Shown: positions 47,640 through 60,835, counted from the first letter of the stretch. The stretch is 64,000 bases of DNA from Medicago truncatula (GCF_003473485.1 NC_053045.1:5606501-5670500), one strand, 5' to 3'. The notes: a model not told the origin generated them from the sequence alone. A program made the numbers and translations.

Positions 47640-49357
47640 TTGTCGAAAATAATCTTTAAGAGTAAATACTTGGCAAATCTTTTGTGGATAGTTTGATATG
47701 ATTATATGAAGATATGTGAATGTTTTCTATGTGTTGAATATGATGTTTATCATAATGTGTTGTATTTTCTCCTTTGCCTGAATTGTGAGAAACTGTATGG
47801 AGTTGTTGACTATATGATATAGTTGATGTTGATTAATGCATATATGTTGATTGATTGTGATATTGTTGGTGAATACATATATGTTAATTGATTGTGATAT
47901 TGTTGGTGAATGCATATATGTTAAGTGATGGTGATGTGTTGGTGATTTCATATATGCTAAATGATTGATGATGATGTGATGATGACTCTTAATTGATTTA
48001 TGACTTGATTGATTGTGTGGACGTAAATACTTGATAATGTCATTGTTGTTGAGGTGATCAATATAATTGGAGGTTATCCTTTATATTGTTGTTGAATATT
48101 ATGAGGTGATTTTGCATTGTCGAGTCTTTTGTTGTATGTTCATGCATCATAGTCATGTTGAGTCTTGATGTTGTAAAGGAGAGTTACTCTTTTACTTCGG
48201 TGATAATGTAAGACGGGTGTGAAGTCTTACATATGATGTTTTTGTTGCATCATGGGTGACGATCTTGAGGTGATTTGGTACCACATGCATATATGTGTCG
48301 GGAATAGCTGCATAACATAATTGGCATGAGTCTTAATTGTTTACATGTGAATGATGATTTTTGATGATAAGTGTGTTTGATGAATACATACTTGTGACAT
48401 TTGGATTGATTGGTTGATGAATTGTGTCATAATTGAATATGTGACTTGATGAATTTGTGCATTGGTGAAATTGTTGAGTGATGTGATCTATGTGGATTTT
48501 GTTGATAGTTGTAAATAAATGATCTATGCTCTAATTGCATATCTTGCTTACTTGTGCTTATACACTTGATGAATCTATTTGATGATAATTATTTTGGTAA
48601 TAGTGATGAGGTGAGAATTGTATATGTTTTGATGATTTCTTTGAAAATGATGATTGCTGGCTTATAACTTTGAAATGATGAATTGTAAGTATGCTAAATG
48701 AAGAATAAGGTGAGTAATCCTTTCATTGATAAATGATGAACTTATGTTGATGACTTGATTAGGAATTGAGTATGCTTGCTATGCTATGTTAGTAACGTGA
48801 TAGCTTGAGATGTATGGGATTGGGGATAATAATCATGTGATGCTAGTATTCTAGGAGGGATGATTATGTATATGTGTTATGCATGAAATCCTTGAATGCT
48901 TATGTTTGTTTATGTTGATTATGATTGATGTGAAGCTTACCCCAGTAGATATGTGATGGACCGCCTACCTGTTTGTATGAATGGGTAGACGGCGTGCATG
49001 ACTAGTTTGCTTTTGGTGAGTTGCTTGATGATTGCTTGGATAGCGGAAGCTAATCTCTGTTATCGTTTCTTGGAGTCTTAGATTAGGCTCTGATTAGGAC
49101 GTTAGTCTTTATGTCTTTGTTGAATTTATTTATTATGGAGATTTTACCCATATGTTGGGATTTGGAGAATTTATATGATGATGTATTTTGATCTCATGAC
49201 ATGTATATTTTGGAGAAGTATGATTTATATCCGCTGCGACCGTTGAGAATTTTTATATATGCATGTATGTTTGGTTTTGTTGAAGACGTAGCGTCTGTTT
49301 TTTGAATATATGCTTTATTCGCGTATTTTATCGCTTTAATAGAAATATGGTGTTACA
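47640..49357 (+). mobile_element. Gypsy-type LTR, right end defined
   Basis: It ends ATGGTGTTACA at 49357, like the solo LTR at 15844, and shares with it 'GGTACCACATGCATAT' and 'TTGCATTGTCGAGTC'. The left part has tandem 'GTTGATTGATTGTGATATTG'-type units (47820-47950). A start TG with matching duplication was not found, so the left limit is approximate. Confidence 0.55.
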
Positions 49358-49640
49358 ATCAACACCATGAAGGTGTTTCATGGTGTTGGAGGATGCAATG
49401 CAGCAACCCAAATGCCGCAATTAAGCGACTTGGCGCAGACCGCAATAAAGGTGAAATTTCCAAAAACTAATAATATAGAAGGGGGCATTCCGTTAAAACA
49501 CTTTGTTTCCTTCAACTTTCTTTTAACAAGTTTAATGGCACAATAAATTTAGACGTCATTAGAAAGTTAAGTAATTTAATTACACTTGGCCTTTCCTTCG
49601 ATGAAAATTCTACAGTTGGATTCATGCAAGCTGAGGAATC

Positions 49641-49946
49641 TGTAATGGTTGTACTCAATTGGAATGCAAATGCAAACAATATTATGTTGATTCACCCAAA
49701 TAAGCAAAACAACTTAGTAATTATAATCTTTGTTGATAGATCACAGCAGATAAATAAGACAATGGTAACAATAGAAAGAAGAACTTGAAGAAAGAGTATA
49801 TGAAATAAGAGAGGATTAGAGAATCAGAGAGAGAAGAAGAGTTTCATCACACATTTTTCATGCTTATTTCCTTGACTTTTCTCTTATTTATAAGGGTCCT
49901 ATTTCTATTTCCCATATTGCCCCTGATTGCTCTTTGACTTATTACA
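49641..49946. mobile_element. Small solo LTR, 306 bp, inside the RLP fragment
   Basis: TGTAATGG...CTTATTACA with short inverted ends is flanked by a perfect GAATC on both sides (49636-49640, 49947-49951). Removing it restores continuous LRR coding similarity (GAGGAATC-CCTAGTTTC). A TATA-like TTATTTATAAGG is near 49890. Confidence 0.88.
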
Positions 49947-50292
49947 GAATCCCTCCCTAGTTTCTTGAGAAACCAGTCCACATTGTTATTATTTCTTCAT
50001 TTAACTGAAAACAATATTAAAGGATCAATACCTAATTGGGATTTGGCATCTTGCTTCACTCATTAACTTGAATCTTTCTCATTAATTTCTCTAAAATAAC
50101 AGTTTTCAAGGAAAAATCAGTGAACCTTTCTGTAATGCATCTAGTCTTCTCATGCTAGATTTTTCCCAAAATAACTTCTTTTTTTTTGAAGAAAAAAATC
50201 CAAGAACGAAAAAGAAGTTTTCCAAAATAACTTTGTTGGGACAATTCCAAAGTTTTTTCTTTTTTAACGGCAAAATGTATTAATAACTACTA

Positions 50293-50567
50293 CCTACCTC
50301 CGTTTCTTTTTAATTGTCATATTTTGACATTTTATACAAATCAAGACAATCAACAATTGATACTACTTTTGATGCAATAAGCTATATTTTTACTATAATG
50401 ATCTTATTCATTTAATATCTCATTTCATATATTTCTCTCTCCGCAATAAATAACTAAGGATAATATTGGTAAAACAACATTTAATGTTGCATTGAGCTTT
50501 GAAAGTGACAGTTAAACAAGAACAAAAAATTTCTCCAAAAGTGACACTTAAAAAGAAACGGAGGGAG
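50293..50567. mobile_element. Stowaway-type MITE, 275 bp
   Basis: Inverted ends CCTACCTCCGTTTCTTTTTAA and its partner ending AAAAGAAACGGAGGGAG are flanked by TA dinucleotides (50291-50292, 50568-50569), the Tc1/mariner signature. The CTCCCTCCGT end is canonical for Stowaway. Confidence 0.85.
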
Positions 50568-51256
50568 TAAGTTTTTACACAAGAATTGAGATGACAATAG
50601 ACAAACAACAAAGTAAAGGACGTCGTATATAGACGGAACATCAATTTTTTTTATAAAAACACTTAAGGACACCAAATAATCAAAGGCTACGACAACACTA
50701 ATAAGAAATTAACCACACAAACCAACATCAACACCTAAATCAAAGCAAAAATGTTTAGCAAACGTCTCAGAATGTTGAACTTTGTTGAAAACAATTTCCA
50801 AGGTCAAATTGCTAATTTAATGTTTCCAAATTCATTTAAAACATTAATAATATTTTAAAAAGTGTGTATTATATGAAAATATAAACATGAGATAAAAGAA
50901 GAAAAAAGAATATTTTCAAGTGTATTCCAGACGTTGAGAACTACTCATTCAATCTCTTAAATTGGAATTATTTGTGTTGAATACACAACTAGAGTCAATT
51001 GACAGTTTGAGTGGTGGAAAACAGAAACATTATAGTGGAACTAAGTCAAAGGTTGCTTTTGAATGGTCACATTTGAAGACTTGAAAGTTCTTACCTTAAT
51101 TTCCACGGTGTGGAAAAGACTTAGAATATGGTGTTTTCACCAAAACACTAAAGAAATAGCAAAAAGAAAAAAAAAGGAATAATTACCATCAGAACCAAAA
51201 ACATAAAAAGCTAATGATAAAACTTACTAAAAGAATTTCAATAACCATAAATACTA

Positions 51257-51550
51257 CTCCCTCCGTCCCTATATATAAGACCCTTTTGCCAAAATCACGG
51301 AAATTAAGATAGTGGATATTTGTATTAAAGTTGTTTGTAATCACTATTGTTTTTACAATTTTATCCGTTAAGAAAGAAGGTTAGTTTATGTTTTCAACAT
51401 GTTATTTATTGTTGATTGAAGAAAAAGATGTATAATAAATAGGGGCAGTATGTAAAGAAATAATTAATGTAGTTGGAAATAACAAAGGGGTCTTATAAAA
51501 AGGGACAAAAAAAATTCTCAAAAGGGTCTTATAATTAGGGACGGAGGGAG
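51257..51550. mobile_element. Stowaway-type MITE, 294 bp
   Basis: CTCCCTCCGTCCCTATATAT at the left mirrors AATTAGGGACGGAGGGAG at the right, with TA on each side. 'AAGACCC(C)TTT' is mirrored inside. Located about 850 bp before RLP copy 4's promoter. Confidence 0.9.
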
Positions 51551-51604
51551 TACATGATATCCTTGAGTGAACAAATGTGATGATAATATGGTGTGTACAC
51601 AACC

Positions 51605-51990
51605 TGAAAATTTGATGTTAACATGTTGTCAAAATCCCAACCTAAATTCTAAAATTTAAGATTTTGCGACTTTCTTCACCTTCAACGACTAAAATTCATA
51701 ATAGAATTTTAAAATAGACAAAATTCATCGACTTTGATTGCGATTTTACGATTTCTTATAAACTAAGTCATTTATGACCATATATCATTTATAACATATA
51801 TTTAGTATTAATTTTTTTTGGGTAAAATCCATCGATTTTGATTGTGATTTTACAATTTCCTATATAGATTCTACAGAAGTCCTTGAGTAAAATCCTTCGA
51901 TTTTGATTGCGATTTTACGAGTCCCGATTTTACTATTTATTTTTGACCTGAAGTAAAGTCCCAATTTTGACAACCTTGGTATTAGATATC
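51605..51990 (-). repeat. ~390-bp dispersed repeat, copy 2
   Basis: 'GATTGCGATTTTACGATTTC' units and 'GTTGTCAAAATCCC' at the left match 37665-38060 in inverted orientation. Confidence 0.6.
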
Positions 51991-52401
51991 TAAACATAGC
52001 ATAAAAACGGTGGGTCCATAAACATGAAAACTTAGTTTTGCATCATTCATTCCTCAACAAAATAATTTTTATTAACTAATTTATTACTGTATTTTCCCAT
52101 CTAATATTTAATACATATTCACTTATTTCATTTAATTTCATGTTTTCTACAAACTACCACCCCGCCATGAAAAATTATAGGTTAGTCACTCATCACCAAC
52201 TTAGTGATAAGATAAGACATATGAATGACAATCATTAAGACTTTTTTTCAGAATCATTTAACAATCAAGAAGATTAAACTGCGTACGAAATAGGGTTGAA
52301 TTGAATGGTCTAATATTCAATAATTCTGCTTGTTCGTTCATTTTACAAAAGGAGAAAAAAGTTACTTTATTGATATACCACTACTTCATTCATAATTCAC
52401 T

Positions 52402-54474
52402 ATGAGAGCACATATAATTTTTTGGCTTTTCTTTATGCTATTCAGCTCCATAAATTCCAGCACTAATAATTTTTTGCTGAATGGCAACTGTCTAGGCCAT
52501 CAACGTGCCTTGTTGCTCCAATTGAAGAACAACTTGATATTCAACCCTGAAAAATCTTCAAAGCTAGTTCATTGGAACCAAAGTGAATATGATTGTTGCA
52601 AATGGCATGGTGTAACATGCAAAGATGGACATGTTACAGCCCTTGATCTTAGTCGAGAGTCTATTTCCGGAGGACTTAACGATTCAAGTGCCATTTTCAG
52701 CCTGCAATATCTGCAGGGTCTGAATTTGGCTTTTAATAAGTTTAATTTTGTGATTCCTCAAGCGCTGCATAAACTGCAGAATTTGAGGTATCTCAACTTG
52801 TCTGATGCTGGCTTTGAGGGGCAGGTCCCAAAAGAAATTGCTCACCTTACAAGGTTGGTTACTCTTGATTTGTCTTCTTTAATTACTTCACGTCAAAGCC
52901 TAAAACTTGAGAATCCAAATATAGAAATGCTTGTGAAAAACCTTACAGATATCACAGAATTGTATCTAGACGGTGTAGCAATATCTTCCAGCGGAGATGA
53001 ATGGGGTCGTGCTTTATCTTTATTGGAGGGTGTTCGTGTTTTGACCATGTCGTCGTGCAATCTCTCAGGAGCTATTGATTCTTCACTAGCTAAGCTTCAG
53101 TCACTCTCTGTTCTAAGATTAAACAACAACAAATTGTCAAGCAAAGTGCCTGATTCCTTTGCAAATTTATCCAATTTAACAATCCTAGAAATCAGTAGTT
53201 GTGGCTTGAATGGTTTTTTCCCAAAGGATATCTTCCAAATCCACACATTAAAGGTCCTTGACATATCAGACAATCAAAATCTTAGTGGTTCTTTGCCAGA
53301 CTTCTCACCACTTGCATCTCTTAAGTACCTAAATCTTGCCGATACAAATTTCTCAGGACCACTACCAAATACTATCTCAAATCTGAAGCACCTGTCGACT
53401 ATTGATCTATCTCACTGCCAATTCAATGGAACACTTCCCAGTTCAATGTCTGAACTCACCCAAATTGTTTATCTAGACTTGTCATTTAATAACTTCACAG
53501 GCTTACTCCCTTCTTTGAGCATGTCCAAGAACCTCACATATCTATCCCTCCTTGGAAATTATTTAAGTGGAAATTTACCATCCAACTATTTTGAGGGCCT
53601 CATAAATCTTGTTAGCATCAATTTCGGTATCAATTCTTTCAACGGTGATGTGCCATCATCTGTTCTTACACTCCCAAGTTTGAGAGAACTGAAGCTTCCC
53701 CATAATAAGCTTAGTGGTATCTTGGGTGAATTTCACAATGCTTCTTCACCTCTATTGGAGATGATAGATTTGTCCAATAATTATTTACAAGGCCCTATTC
53801 CATTATCTATCTTTAACCTCCGAACACTTCGTTTCATTCAACTTTCTTACAACAAGTTTAATGGGACAGTAAAGTTGGATGTCATTAGAAGGTTAAGTAA
53901 TTTAACTGTATTAGGGCTATCATATAACAATCTTTTGATTGATGTCAACTTCAAAGATGATCATAACATGTCATCCTTTCCAAAGTTGAGAGTTCTAGAT
54001 TTGGAATCTTGTAAGCTTTTACAAATTCCTAGTTTCTTGAAAAACCAATCCACAATATTATCTATTCACTTGTCTGACAACAACATTGAAGGACCAATAC
54101 CTAAGTGGATTTGGCAACTTGAATCTCTCGTTAGCTTGAATCTTTCCCATAATTTTTTGACAGGTTTGGAAGAAAGTTTTTCGAACTTCAGTTCTAACCT
54201 TAACACTGTTGATCTTAGTTCTAACAACCTCCAGGGGCCAATTCCTTTAATTCCAAAGTACGCAGCTTATTTGGACTATTCAAGCAACAAATTCAGCTCT
54301 ATCCTTCCGCCAGACATTGGCAAACACCTCCCTTACATGATTTTTTTGTTTCTTTCCAACAACAAATTTCAAGGAAAAATCCATGATTCTTTTTGTAATG
54401 CATCTAGTCTAAGGCTGCTAGATCTTTCCCACAATAACTTTGGTGGCACAATTCCAAAGTGCTTGCTGCACTGA
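52402..54474 (+). CDS. RLP copy 4, frame truncated at 690 aa by a one-base deletion
   Basis: This N-terminal part is typical of the family: signal peptide MRAHIIFWLFFMLFSSINSS, full cap (NCLGHQRALLLQLKN and DCCKWHGVTC), and about 24 LRRs. Compared with copies 1 and 2, the AAG-TGT-TTC/T-GCA-GCA-CTG codons have become AAGTGCTTGCTGCACTG: one base is missing at 54463-54464, so translation ends LLH at 54474. The product would be a secreted ectodomain fragment without island, membrane helix or tail. Either a young pseudogene, an assembly error, or a soluble LRR protein. The upstream leader keeps GGAGAAAAAAGTTAC but reads TTTTACAAAAGG where the others have a TATA box (52341-52352), which supports decline of the gene. 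Confidence 0.85.
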   Translation: MRAHIIFWLFFMLFSSINSSTNNFLLNGNCLGHQRALLLQLKNNLIFNPEKSSKLVHWNQSEYDCCKWHGVTCKDGHVTALDLSRESISGGLNDSSAIFSLQYLQGLNLAFNKFNFVIPQALHKLQNLRYLNLSDAGFEGQVPKEIAHLTRLVTLDLSSLITSRQSLKLENPNIEMLVKNLTDITELYLDGVAISSSGDEWGRALSLLEGVRVLTMSSCNLSGAIDSSLAKLQSLSVLRLNNNKLSSKVPDSFANLSNLTILEISSCGLNGFFPKDIFQIHTLKVLDISDNQNLSGSLPDFSPLASLKYLNLADTNFSGPLPNTISNLKHLSTIDLSHCQFNGTLPSSMSELTQIVYLDLSFNNFTGLLPSLSMSKNLTYLSLLGNYLSGNLPSNYFEGLINLVSINFGINSFNGDVPSSVLTLPSLRELKLPHNKLSGILGEFHNASSPLLEMIDLSNNYLQGPIPLSIFNLRTLRFIQLSYNKFNGTVKLDVIRRLSNLTVLGLSYNNLLIDVNFKDDHNMSSFPKLRVLDLESCKLLQIPSFLKNQSTILSIHLSDNNIEGPIPKWIWQLESLVSLNLSHNFLTGLEESFSNFSSNLNTVDLSSNNLQGPIPLIPKYAAYLDYSSNKFSSILPPDIGKHLPYMIFLFLSNNKFQGKIHDSFCNASSLRLLDLSHNNFGGTIPKCLLH

Positions 54475-55745
54475 GTAGCAGTCTACGAATGTTAAATTTT
54501 GGTGGAAACAAGCTTCGAGGTCATATTCCTAGTAGTATTTTTCCAAATTCATGTGCACTAAGGTTTTTGGATCTAAATGACAATCTTTTAGGAGGTCCTA
54601 TACCAAAATCCTTGGTCAACTGTAAGGAACTACAAGTTATTAACCTTGGAAAGAATGCATTAACCGGCAGATTTCCATATTTTTTGAGTAAAATTCCAAC
54701 ATTGAGAATCATGATTTTAAGGTCAAATAAGCTGCATGGGTCTATTGGATGCCCAAATAGCACTGGTGATTGGAAGATGCTTCATATCATTGATCTGGCA
54801 TGCAATAACTTCAGCGGCACGATATCATCTGCACTCTTAAATAGTTGGAAAGCAATGATGCGTGACGAAGACGTGCTTGGGCCAGAATTCGGCAATTTGT
54901 TTTTTGAAGTTCTTGACTATTATACAATGGGTTTGAAGGATGCATTACGAATTATGAACAAATATTATGCTACGAAAGTGGTTCAACTTACTTTAAAAAT
55001 GCCCCATTCTGATCTTGATCAGGTAATCTCTGATAGTAGTGCAGATGATGTGGATCTTCGTCGTTATCAGGATTATTCAGTTATTATTGTTAACAAAGGT
55101 CATCAGATGAAGCTTATCAAAGTTCAAAAGGCCTTCACTTATGTTGATATGTCAAGCAACTATTTAGAGGGGCCAATACCGAATGAGTTAATGCAATTCA
55201 AGGCATTGAATGCTCTAAATTTGTCGCATAATGCATTAACAGGCCATATACCATCATCAGTGGGGAATTTGAAGAATCTTGAGTGTATGGATTTGTCAAA
55301 CAATTCTTTGAATGGTGAGATCCCTCAAGAGCTTTCAAGTATATATTTCCTTGAATATATGAACCTCTCGTTCAATCACCTGGTGGGTCGAATTCCTTTG
55401 GGCACTCAAATTCAATCATTTGATGCAGATTCCTTCAAAGGGAATGAAGGGTTATGCGGACCTCCACTGACCAACAATTGCAACAATGATGGAGTGCAAG
55501 GGTTTGCATCCGAGTTATCTCATTCTCATAATGACAATTCAATTGATTGGAATCTCTTAAGTGTGGAGTTGGGATTTATTTTTGGCTTTGGAATTTTCAT
55601 CCTCCCCCTTATTTGGTTGATGAAATGGAGGTTGTGGTATTTCAAACATGTCGATGAAATGCTTTACAGGTTCCTCCCCCAGCTAGATTTTGTGTATGAA
55701 CAGCAGGAAGGGAAGAGGTATAGATCTCTAAGGTGGAGGTACTAG
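54463..55745 (+). pseudogene. RLP copy 4, out-of-frame C-terminal half
   Basis: After the lost base the reading frame continues with AALSSSLRMLNFGGNKLRGH, the remaining LRRs, the island (AMMRDEDVLGPEFGNL ... YSVIIVNKGHQMKLIKVQ), the membrane helix ELGFIFGFGIFILPLIWLM and tail ending LRWRY, with no other stop. The spacer before the helix is slightly shorter than in copy 2 (VQGFASEL against VQGQPPPASEL). With only one lesion over about 3.3 kb, inactivation is recent or the base is a sequencing error. Confidence 0.85.
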
Positions 55746-57740
55746 TCACTTAACTCTTGATTTTGAAGCTATATGTCCATAATTTGTACTCACATAAAGG
55801 GTGCAAGCAAAACATGACTCAAGTGTGGATCCATCATTTGTATTCGTTCCTTGTTCACTAGGCCTTGTTTTCTTCGCATTTTAGTATTGTTGAAGAAATA
55901 TGTATCTGATAGCGATGTGATAGCCTACGATTGTAGTTAGTTCGTTAGAAATTTTCAAAAATAATCACTCTGTATTATAGTGTATGCTAGTTTCTCTGCT
56001 ACCATATTTCCGTTCTATTACAATAACAGTTGTATTTGTGCTTCAAAAGTTATTTATTTCCATAATAAATGAATTCGATTTCATCCTTCTCTGCTAACAT
56101 CTTGTTCTTATGAATGAACTTTGGTCATATTATGTCATACATGGATTTTTGAATCACGAATCATGAAACCATAACAACATAAAGTTAGAATATCAATCAA
56201 ACTTGCACCAGAAGGCTAGAATCAATGACAGTTACACAGAGGAGATAAATAGCAAGAAAATATATACCTCTACTTGCAGGGGGAACATGGAATTCCTCTC
56301 TAATTAAACAACTGACTCATTCTAAACCTAGGATGTTGAAATTCAGATAGCCTTTACATCCATTCAACTTGTGCTTCTGTAATTAGTTATTATAGTAATA
56401 TACACAATTAAAAAACAACTAACAAAGTTATGGAAGAAAAAAAATATGAAGTTCGTTGGTAAGTATCTCACAAAGGATACAAGCATATAATGTCTCATTC
56501 ATATCATTCCCTTGTTTACAACGCCTCTTTAATCTGACTATTTTGTTTGTCACATTAATATCCATGAAGCCTAAGGAGCCTGTCAATTCAGAGAATAATA
56601 ATCACTATTTTTATTTGAGTGTGTTCTAATATCTCTACTATAATTTCTGTTCTATATTAAATAGAAGTTGTTTGTATACTTCATCTTTCTCTATGCAATT
56701 TGTTCTTATGAGTCAAATAATGATGACAGCAAAAAGTTGTTAAAAAATTGAACTTTGGACTCAGATATTTGAAGTTTATTTCATTTTTTGAGTTCCCTCA
56801 AATTAAGGGGATTTTGTATCAGGAAGAAAAAATAAATTGTCAAAGAGGCCCTTAGGGTATTCACTGATTAATCTGCAATGTTATTATTGTTACTGTCTGT
56901 TACTACTCTTAATTGGTTTCTGGTACTTGTATTCCATGGATTCTTGCTTACTGGTTCTGCTAATTTAAAGTATAAACCTCTAATTGCAGGGAACATTGAA
57001 TTTATCTCAAATTAAGCAATTCCCTCCTTAACCTAACTTGTCGAATTCAGTTAGTTATTGCATACACTGCATTGATCTTGTGTTCTTGTAATTAGTTCTT
57101 TCACATTCAACTAAAAGTAACTGAGTTGGACAAAACATTACAACCTAAAACCTTGTTGAATTTATGGGACATCTCACTTATATATTGCTCCAGTTTCACA
57201 TTTTCATACAATGTGAGACTTCTACCTCGCTACATAAGAATAATAAACAAAAAGCTAAGCAAATTAAGCAAATTGTGGTAAAAAGAACATGATATTATTA
57301 AGGCTAATGATATTATCATATCATTTGTATTCGTCCCTTCTTTTTCACATCATGCATGTTGCAATATTATTATTGAAACAATGACAACACATTTGTTAGA
57401 AACTTTGGGATTAGACGCTTCAAATTGAAAATACATTTTTTTATTTATTTAATTGATAGAAAGTACTATCCGTTACATGATTAATTTGATTCAAAGAATA
57501 TTTATTAAGATACTGATTGAGAACACAAAATTAGCAAGAAAATGGAGAGAAAATGATCAAATGTATTATGATTCTCACTTAACAATTACAATGGTCATGT
57601 TCACTGTTAATAGAGAAACTAGTGACTACTCTATCTAATCATGTTAATCTTTACGTAATCTAAGCCTAAGCTAACTGTTTCCTAACCACGTCTATTGAGA
57701 ATGGAAAGTAAGAGTGTGAATTTTCATTAGAATGAAACAA
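55746..57740 (+). other. RLP copy 4 3' UTR and duplicated downstream flank
   Basis: 55746-56120 is the family 3' UTR. Two 'TTGCAGGG-AACATGGAATT'-type words occur at 56277 and 56987, each followed by 'AATTAA(G)CAA' and 'CCTAA' and by 'CTTGTG-TTCT-GTAATTAGTT'. The first could be a 3'-UTR exon after an intron. No other gene; a frame at 57453-57638 looks random. Confidence 0.5.
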
Positions 57741-58136
57741 AGAGTGCATCAAGTATTTATACATTGTGATTGTACGTAATATCTAAAACTGAACTGTACT
57801 ACACAGTCCTGCATTGACCACTTGTACTGCAAGCTATCAGTGTTAGTGAGCTTTTGTTTCCCTTGTACTTCATTGTGCAATATCTCCCTAGTTGAGGGTA
57901 GGTAGATATCTAACATCCCCAATTTGGATAGTAAAAAATTGAATGGCTGTGGAAACAAGGATTTGGTAAAAAAATATGTTATTTGATCTTGAGAGTTGAC
58001 ATGAAGTAACTTGAAAAGACCAGTTTGCAGCTTCTCTCTGAAAATGTGACAATCAATTTTCAGGTGCTTAGTAGTTTTGGCATAAGTAATTTGTAAAACT
58101 TTGCTAAGATAAATTAACCATTGTACGATTCACAAG

Positions 58137-58674
58137 TAGGGTGGGAATAGAGCAGGCCTCTCCCCATGGGCCTATGACCGAGCCTATTTAAAGCTCGGCT
58201 CGGCCTAACTCGTTTGTTAAATAAGTTAGGCTCAAGCTTTTTAAAAAACTCGCGTTAATTTAAATAGGCTAGGTTAAGGCTTATAGAAAAGCCTACTGGG
58301 CCTACCAGACCGGCCATATATATGTAATTATATATATTCCATTATAAAATACACGTTTATTAGCCTCTACACAATGGATGTGCTAGGTCTACAAAATTTT
58401 ATAGGATATACATGCAATTGCTTATAAAGTGGAGGAAAAATGGATATACATGTTTTACGAAATTTTATTCGCATATTATCCTTTTTATAAATAGGTCAAA
58501 TGTTCTATTTAAAATTGTTAGTAGAAAGTAGGCTTTTAAACAGACTAGTAAGTCAAATCAGGTCTAAAATAAAGCCTTCGACACGCTAATAGGCCAGGCT
58601 TAAGCTTTAGTTTTTCAACTAGGCCTGGCCTATTTAAGCAAAGTTCGGCTCAACCTTGCATATTCCCACCCATA
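58137..58674. mobile_element. hAT-type MITE, 538 bp, inside the copia RNase H region
   Basis: TAGGGTGGGAATAG at the left and TATTCCCACCCATA at the right are inverted. A perfect 8-bp duplication TTCACAAG (58129-58136, 58675-58682) matches the hAT superfamily. The interior is rich in GGCCT/AGGCC words in both orientations. No transposase. Confidence 0.9.
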
Positions 58675-58696
58675 TTCACAAGTAGCAGAAGTTAAG

Positions 58697-58840
58697 GCAC
58701 CGATCTAGAGATTGTAACTTACTTTTTTATTCTCCAGGAAACGAGAGACTGTCCAAGAAAGAAAATTGGCCTGATATGGGCACCGATCTAGAGATTGTAA
58801 CTTACTTTTTTATTCTCCAGGAAATGAGAGACTGTCCCAG
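58697..58840. repeat. Direct repeat of a copia RNase H segment
   Basis: 'GGCACCGATCTAGAGATTGT' begins at 58696 and again at 58779. Both units run about 62 bp through TTATTCTCCAGGAAA(C/T)GAGAG with one or two differences. This is a local duplication within decayed pol. Confidence 0.8.
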
Positions 58841-58919
58841 TTTGCATTAGTGAAACCTTTAAGTTAAAGGGTTCATGATCTATAAAAGAAAATGCCACGA
58901 CTCGGACATCCTTTAACCC

Positions 58920-60835
58920 AAATTTATCAAGAGCTCCTTATTGTGATTTTATTAGCTCTACATTTCGTTTTTTTTAATAAGAATTCACTTTCAACAAAAA
59001 TCAAGAATTGAATTGGAAAAAAAGGGTGAAAAAACATGCAAAGAAAAGACTCTAACTTATCTCTCTCACTTCTCTCTACAAACAATAGCCAAACACAACC
59101 GACTTTCCCTACCAAAATCCAAATCCCTCCTTTCAAGATGTAGATCTTGAAGGTGACTGGTGAGCTCGCCGTCTCTTGAGCTGCACCACTTGGGGGATGT
59201 CGTCCCTTTTCGCCGTTTTGGGTTTCTCTCACCTCTCCGCCTACGGTGCCGTTTTTGCTTTAGATCTCCTCCGTCCGTTGTGGTCTGGTGGTGGTTTGAT
59301 TCGGGCTCGTACCTTCGCCTCCAAGTTGTCTCCTGGTTGTGGTTCACAGATTTCTCGGTGGTGGAGCGTTGCTGAATATAGGTGGTTTTGTGTTGGCTTC
59401 TCTCTTCCTCACCTTGCACGACCTTTGTTTTGTGGTTCCTTCATCAAATCTGTTGAGATCTTCAGATTCTCTGGTTGTTGTTTCGCTACCACCACGTCGA
59501 TGCTCTTGGAGGCTATTTTTGGTCGTTGCTTTGTTATGTGTCGTGTTTGTTTTTATCATCGGTTGTGTTTGTTGTTACTAGATTGGGAGGGTTCAGATAT
59601 GACCTTTTTGAAGTGGATTGTTTCGTAAACCCTAACGGGTCTGTTGTGATTCTAAAACCCGGAGGGGTCTGGTTCGTTTAATCCGAAAGGGTCTGGTAGT
59701 TGACGTATTGGACTCATCCCTCGATTTAAGTTCTTGCGCGTTGTTTTGCTCGAAAGGGCATTTTATGCTTGCTATTGATCAGGGAGCTGTTGACACTTGG
59801 ATTTGTTACCGTGTTGGCGGTCGATCCATTCGCCATTCTTAAACTCTAGTTGTTCTCGACAAATTCTTAGTATACTTTTTTTGTAACCTTATTTCGCGCC
59901 CGTACGCGGGTTCACTGGTTTGCGCCTGTGATTAGTGTTTTTTTGTTAGAATAGATTAGAATCGAACCATTTTGAACTGTTTTCTCATGATGTATTCCCA
60001 GTTGGGTTATTCCTAGGTCAGGTGAAATGCCCGCCAGTCTTTGTAACACTTTCTTTCTATTTTGCCTAAAAAAAATGGGGAAAAAGGGCAAAAATCGATT
60101 CAATACAGTACACACTATATACATTATTCATGTGTGCGGTGTACAATATTTCAATCGGAAAAAGGCAACACTTCGATAATATTATTATTATTCACGCGTG
60201 TACAATACATGCTTCAATTGTAAAAAATAAAAATCAATTCAATTAGAATTCAAAAATGGATTCAATTGGAAAAAGCATAAATCAATTCAATTAGAATTCA
60301 ACACCTAAAGCAATTAGAGAATTGAAACAATCATTATCAAAGAGAATTGGAATAAGAAAAAAAAAACATAAACCTAAAACAATACATCTGAAGAGAGAAT
60401 GATTTAAGAAAATTGTGAGAATCAATAATGATTTTCTTACAAATTGCAATTGCTTGGTTTTGTTTTTGGAACTTTTTGGTTTTTCTCATCCATTTTTCTA
60501 ATTGCACAAAAAGAATTTTTATTTAAATGTGTTTTTTAGAGTTGGGTCTTTTCAATTACAAAAGAAAAAATTATCTCTTTAGGGGGCCTAAGAGATATGG
60601 GGGGCCTAAAATGTAACCTTCTTGCATGAAAGACATTTTTTTTCTTCCAATTTTTACTATTTGGGCTGAGATATGGATTTTAATATTGCCCTGCTAATAC
60701 TAATTGCTATAGGCACCCCAATTTTTCTTACTTTTGCTATATGCACCCGCCATCTAAAAATAAATTGGGCCCCATACTGGAAAGGGCCTTAGGCTGTCGC
60801 ACCCCCGCCCTATGCCTAGGTTCGGCCCTGCTGTT
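58920..60835. mobile_element. GC-richer unclassified insertion ending in a hAT-like terminus
   Basis: It replaces the reverse transcriptase part of the copia element. 59150-59700 is notably GC-richer than its surroundings and open on both strands (150 codons plus, 117 codons minus), but neither translation shows a domain. The right end, read inward on the minus strand, is CAGGGCCGAACCTAGGCATA, a hAT-type start (CAGGG). A matching left end and duplication were not found. Confidence 0.4.

Larger units (their letters stand above)
49491..50845 (+). pseudogene. RLP fragment broken by several insertions
   Basis: RLP coding pieces occur in order: 49491-49640 (KTLCFLQLSFNKFNGTINLDVI region), 49947-50090 (PSLVS-type to IWHLASLINLNLS), 50098-50245 (NNSFQGKISEPFCNASS ... 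VGTIPK) and 50758-50845 (RLRMLNFVENNFQGQIANLMF). They are separated by the solo LTR at 49641, a ~35-bp insert at about 50177-50212 bracketed by copies of TTTTCC(C)AAAATAACTT, and the Stowaway element at 50293. Frames are broken throughout and there is no 5' or 3' end. Confidence 0.8.
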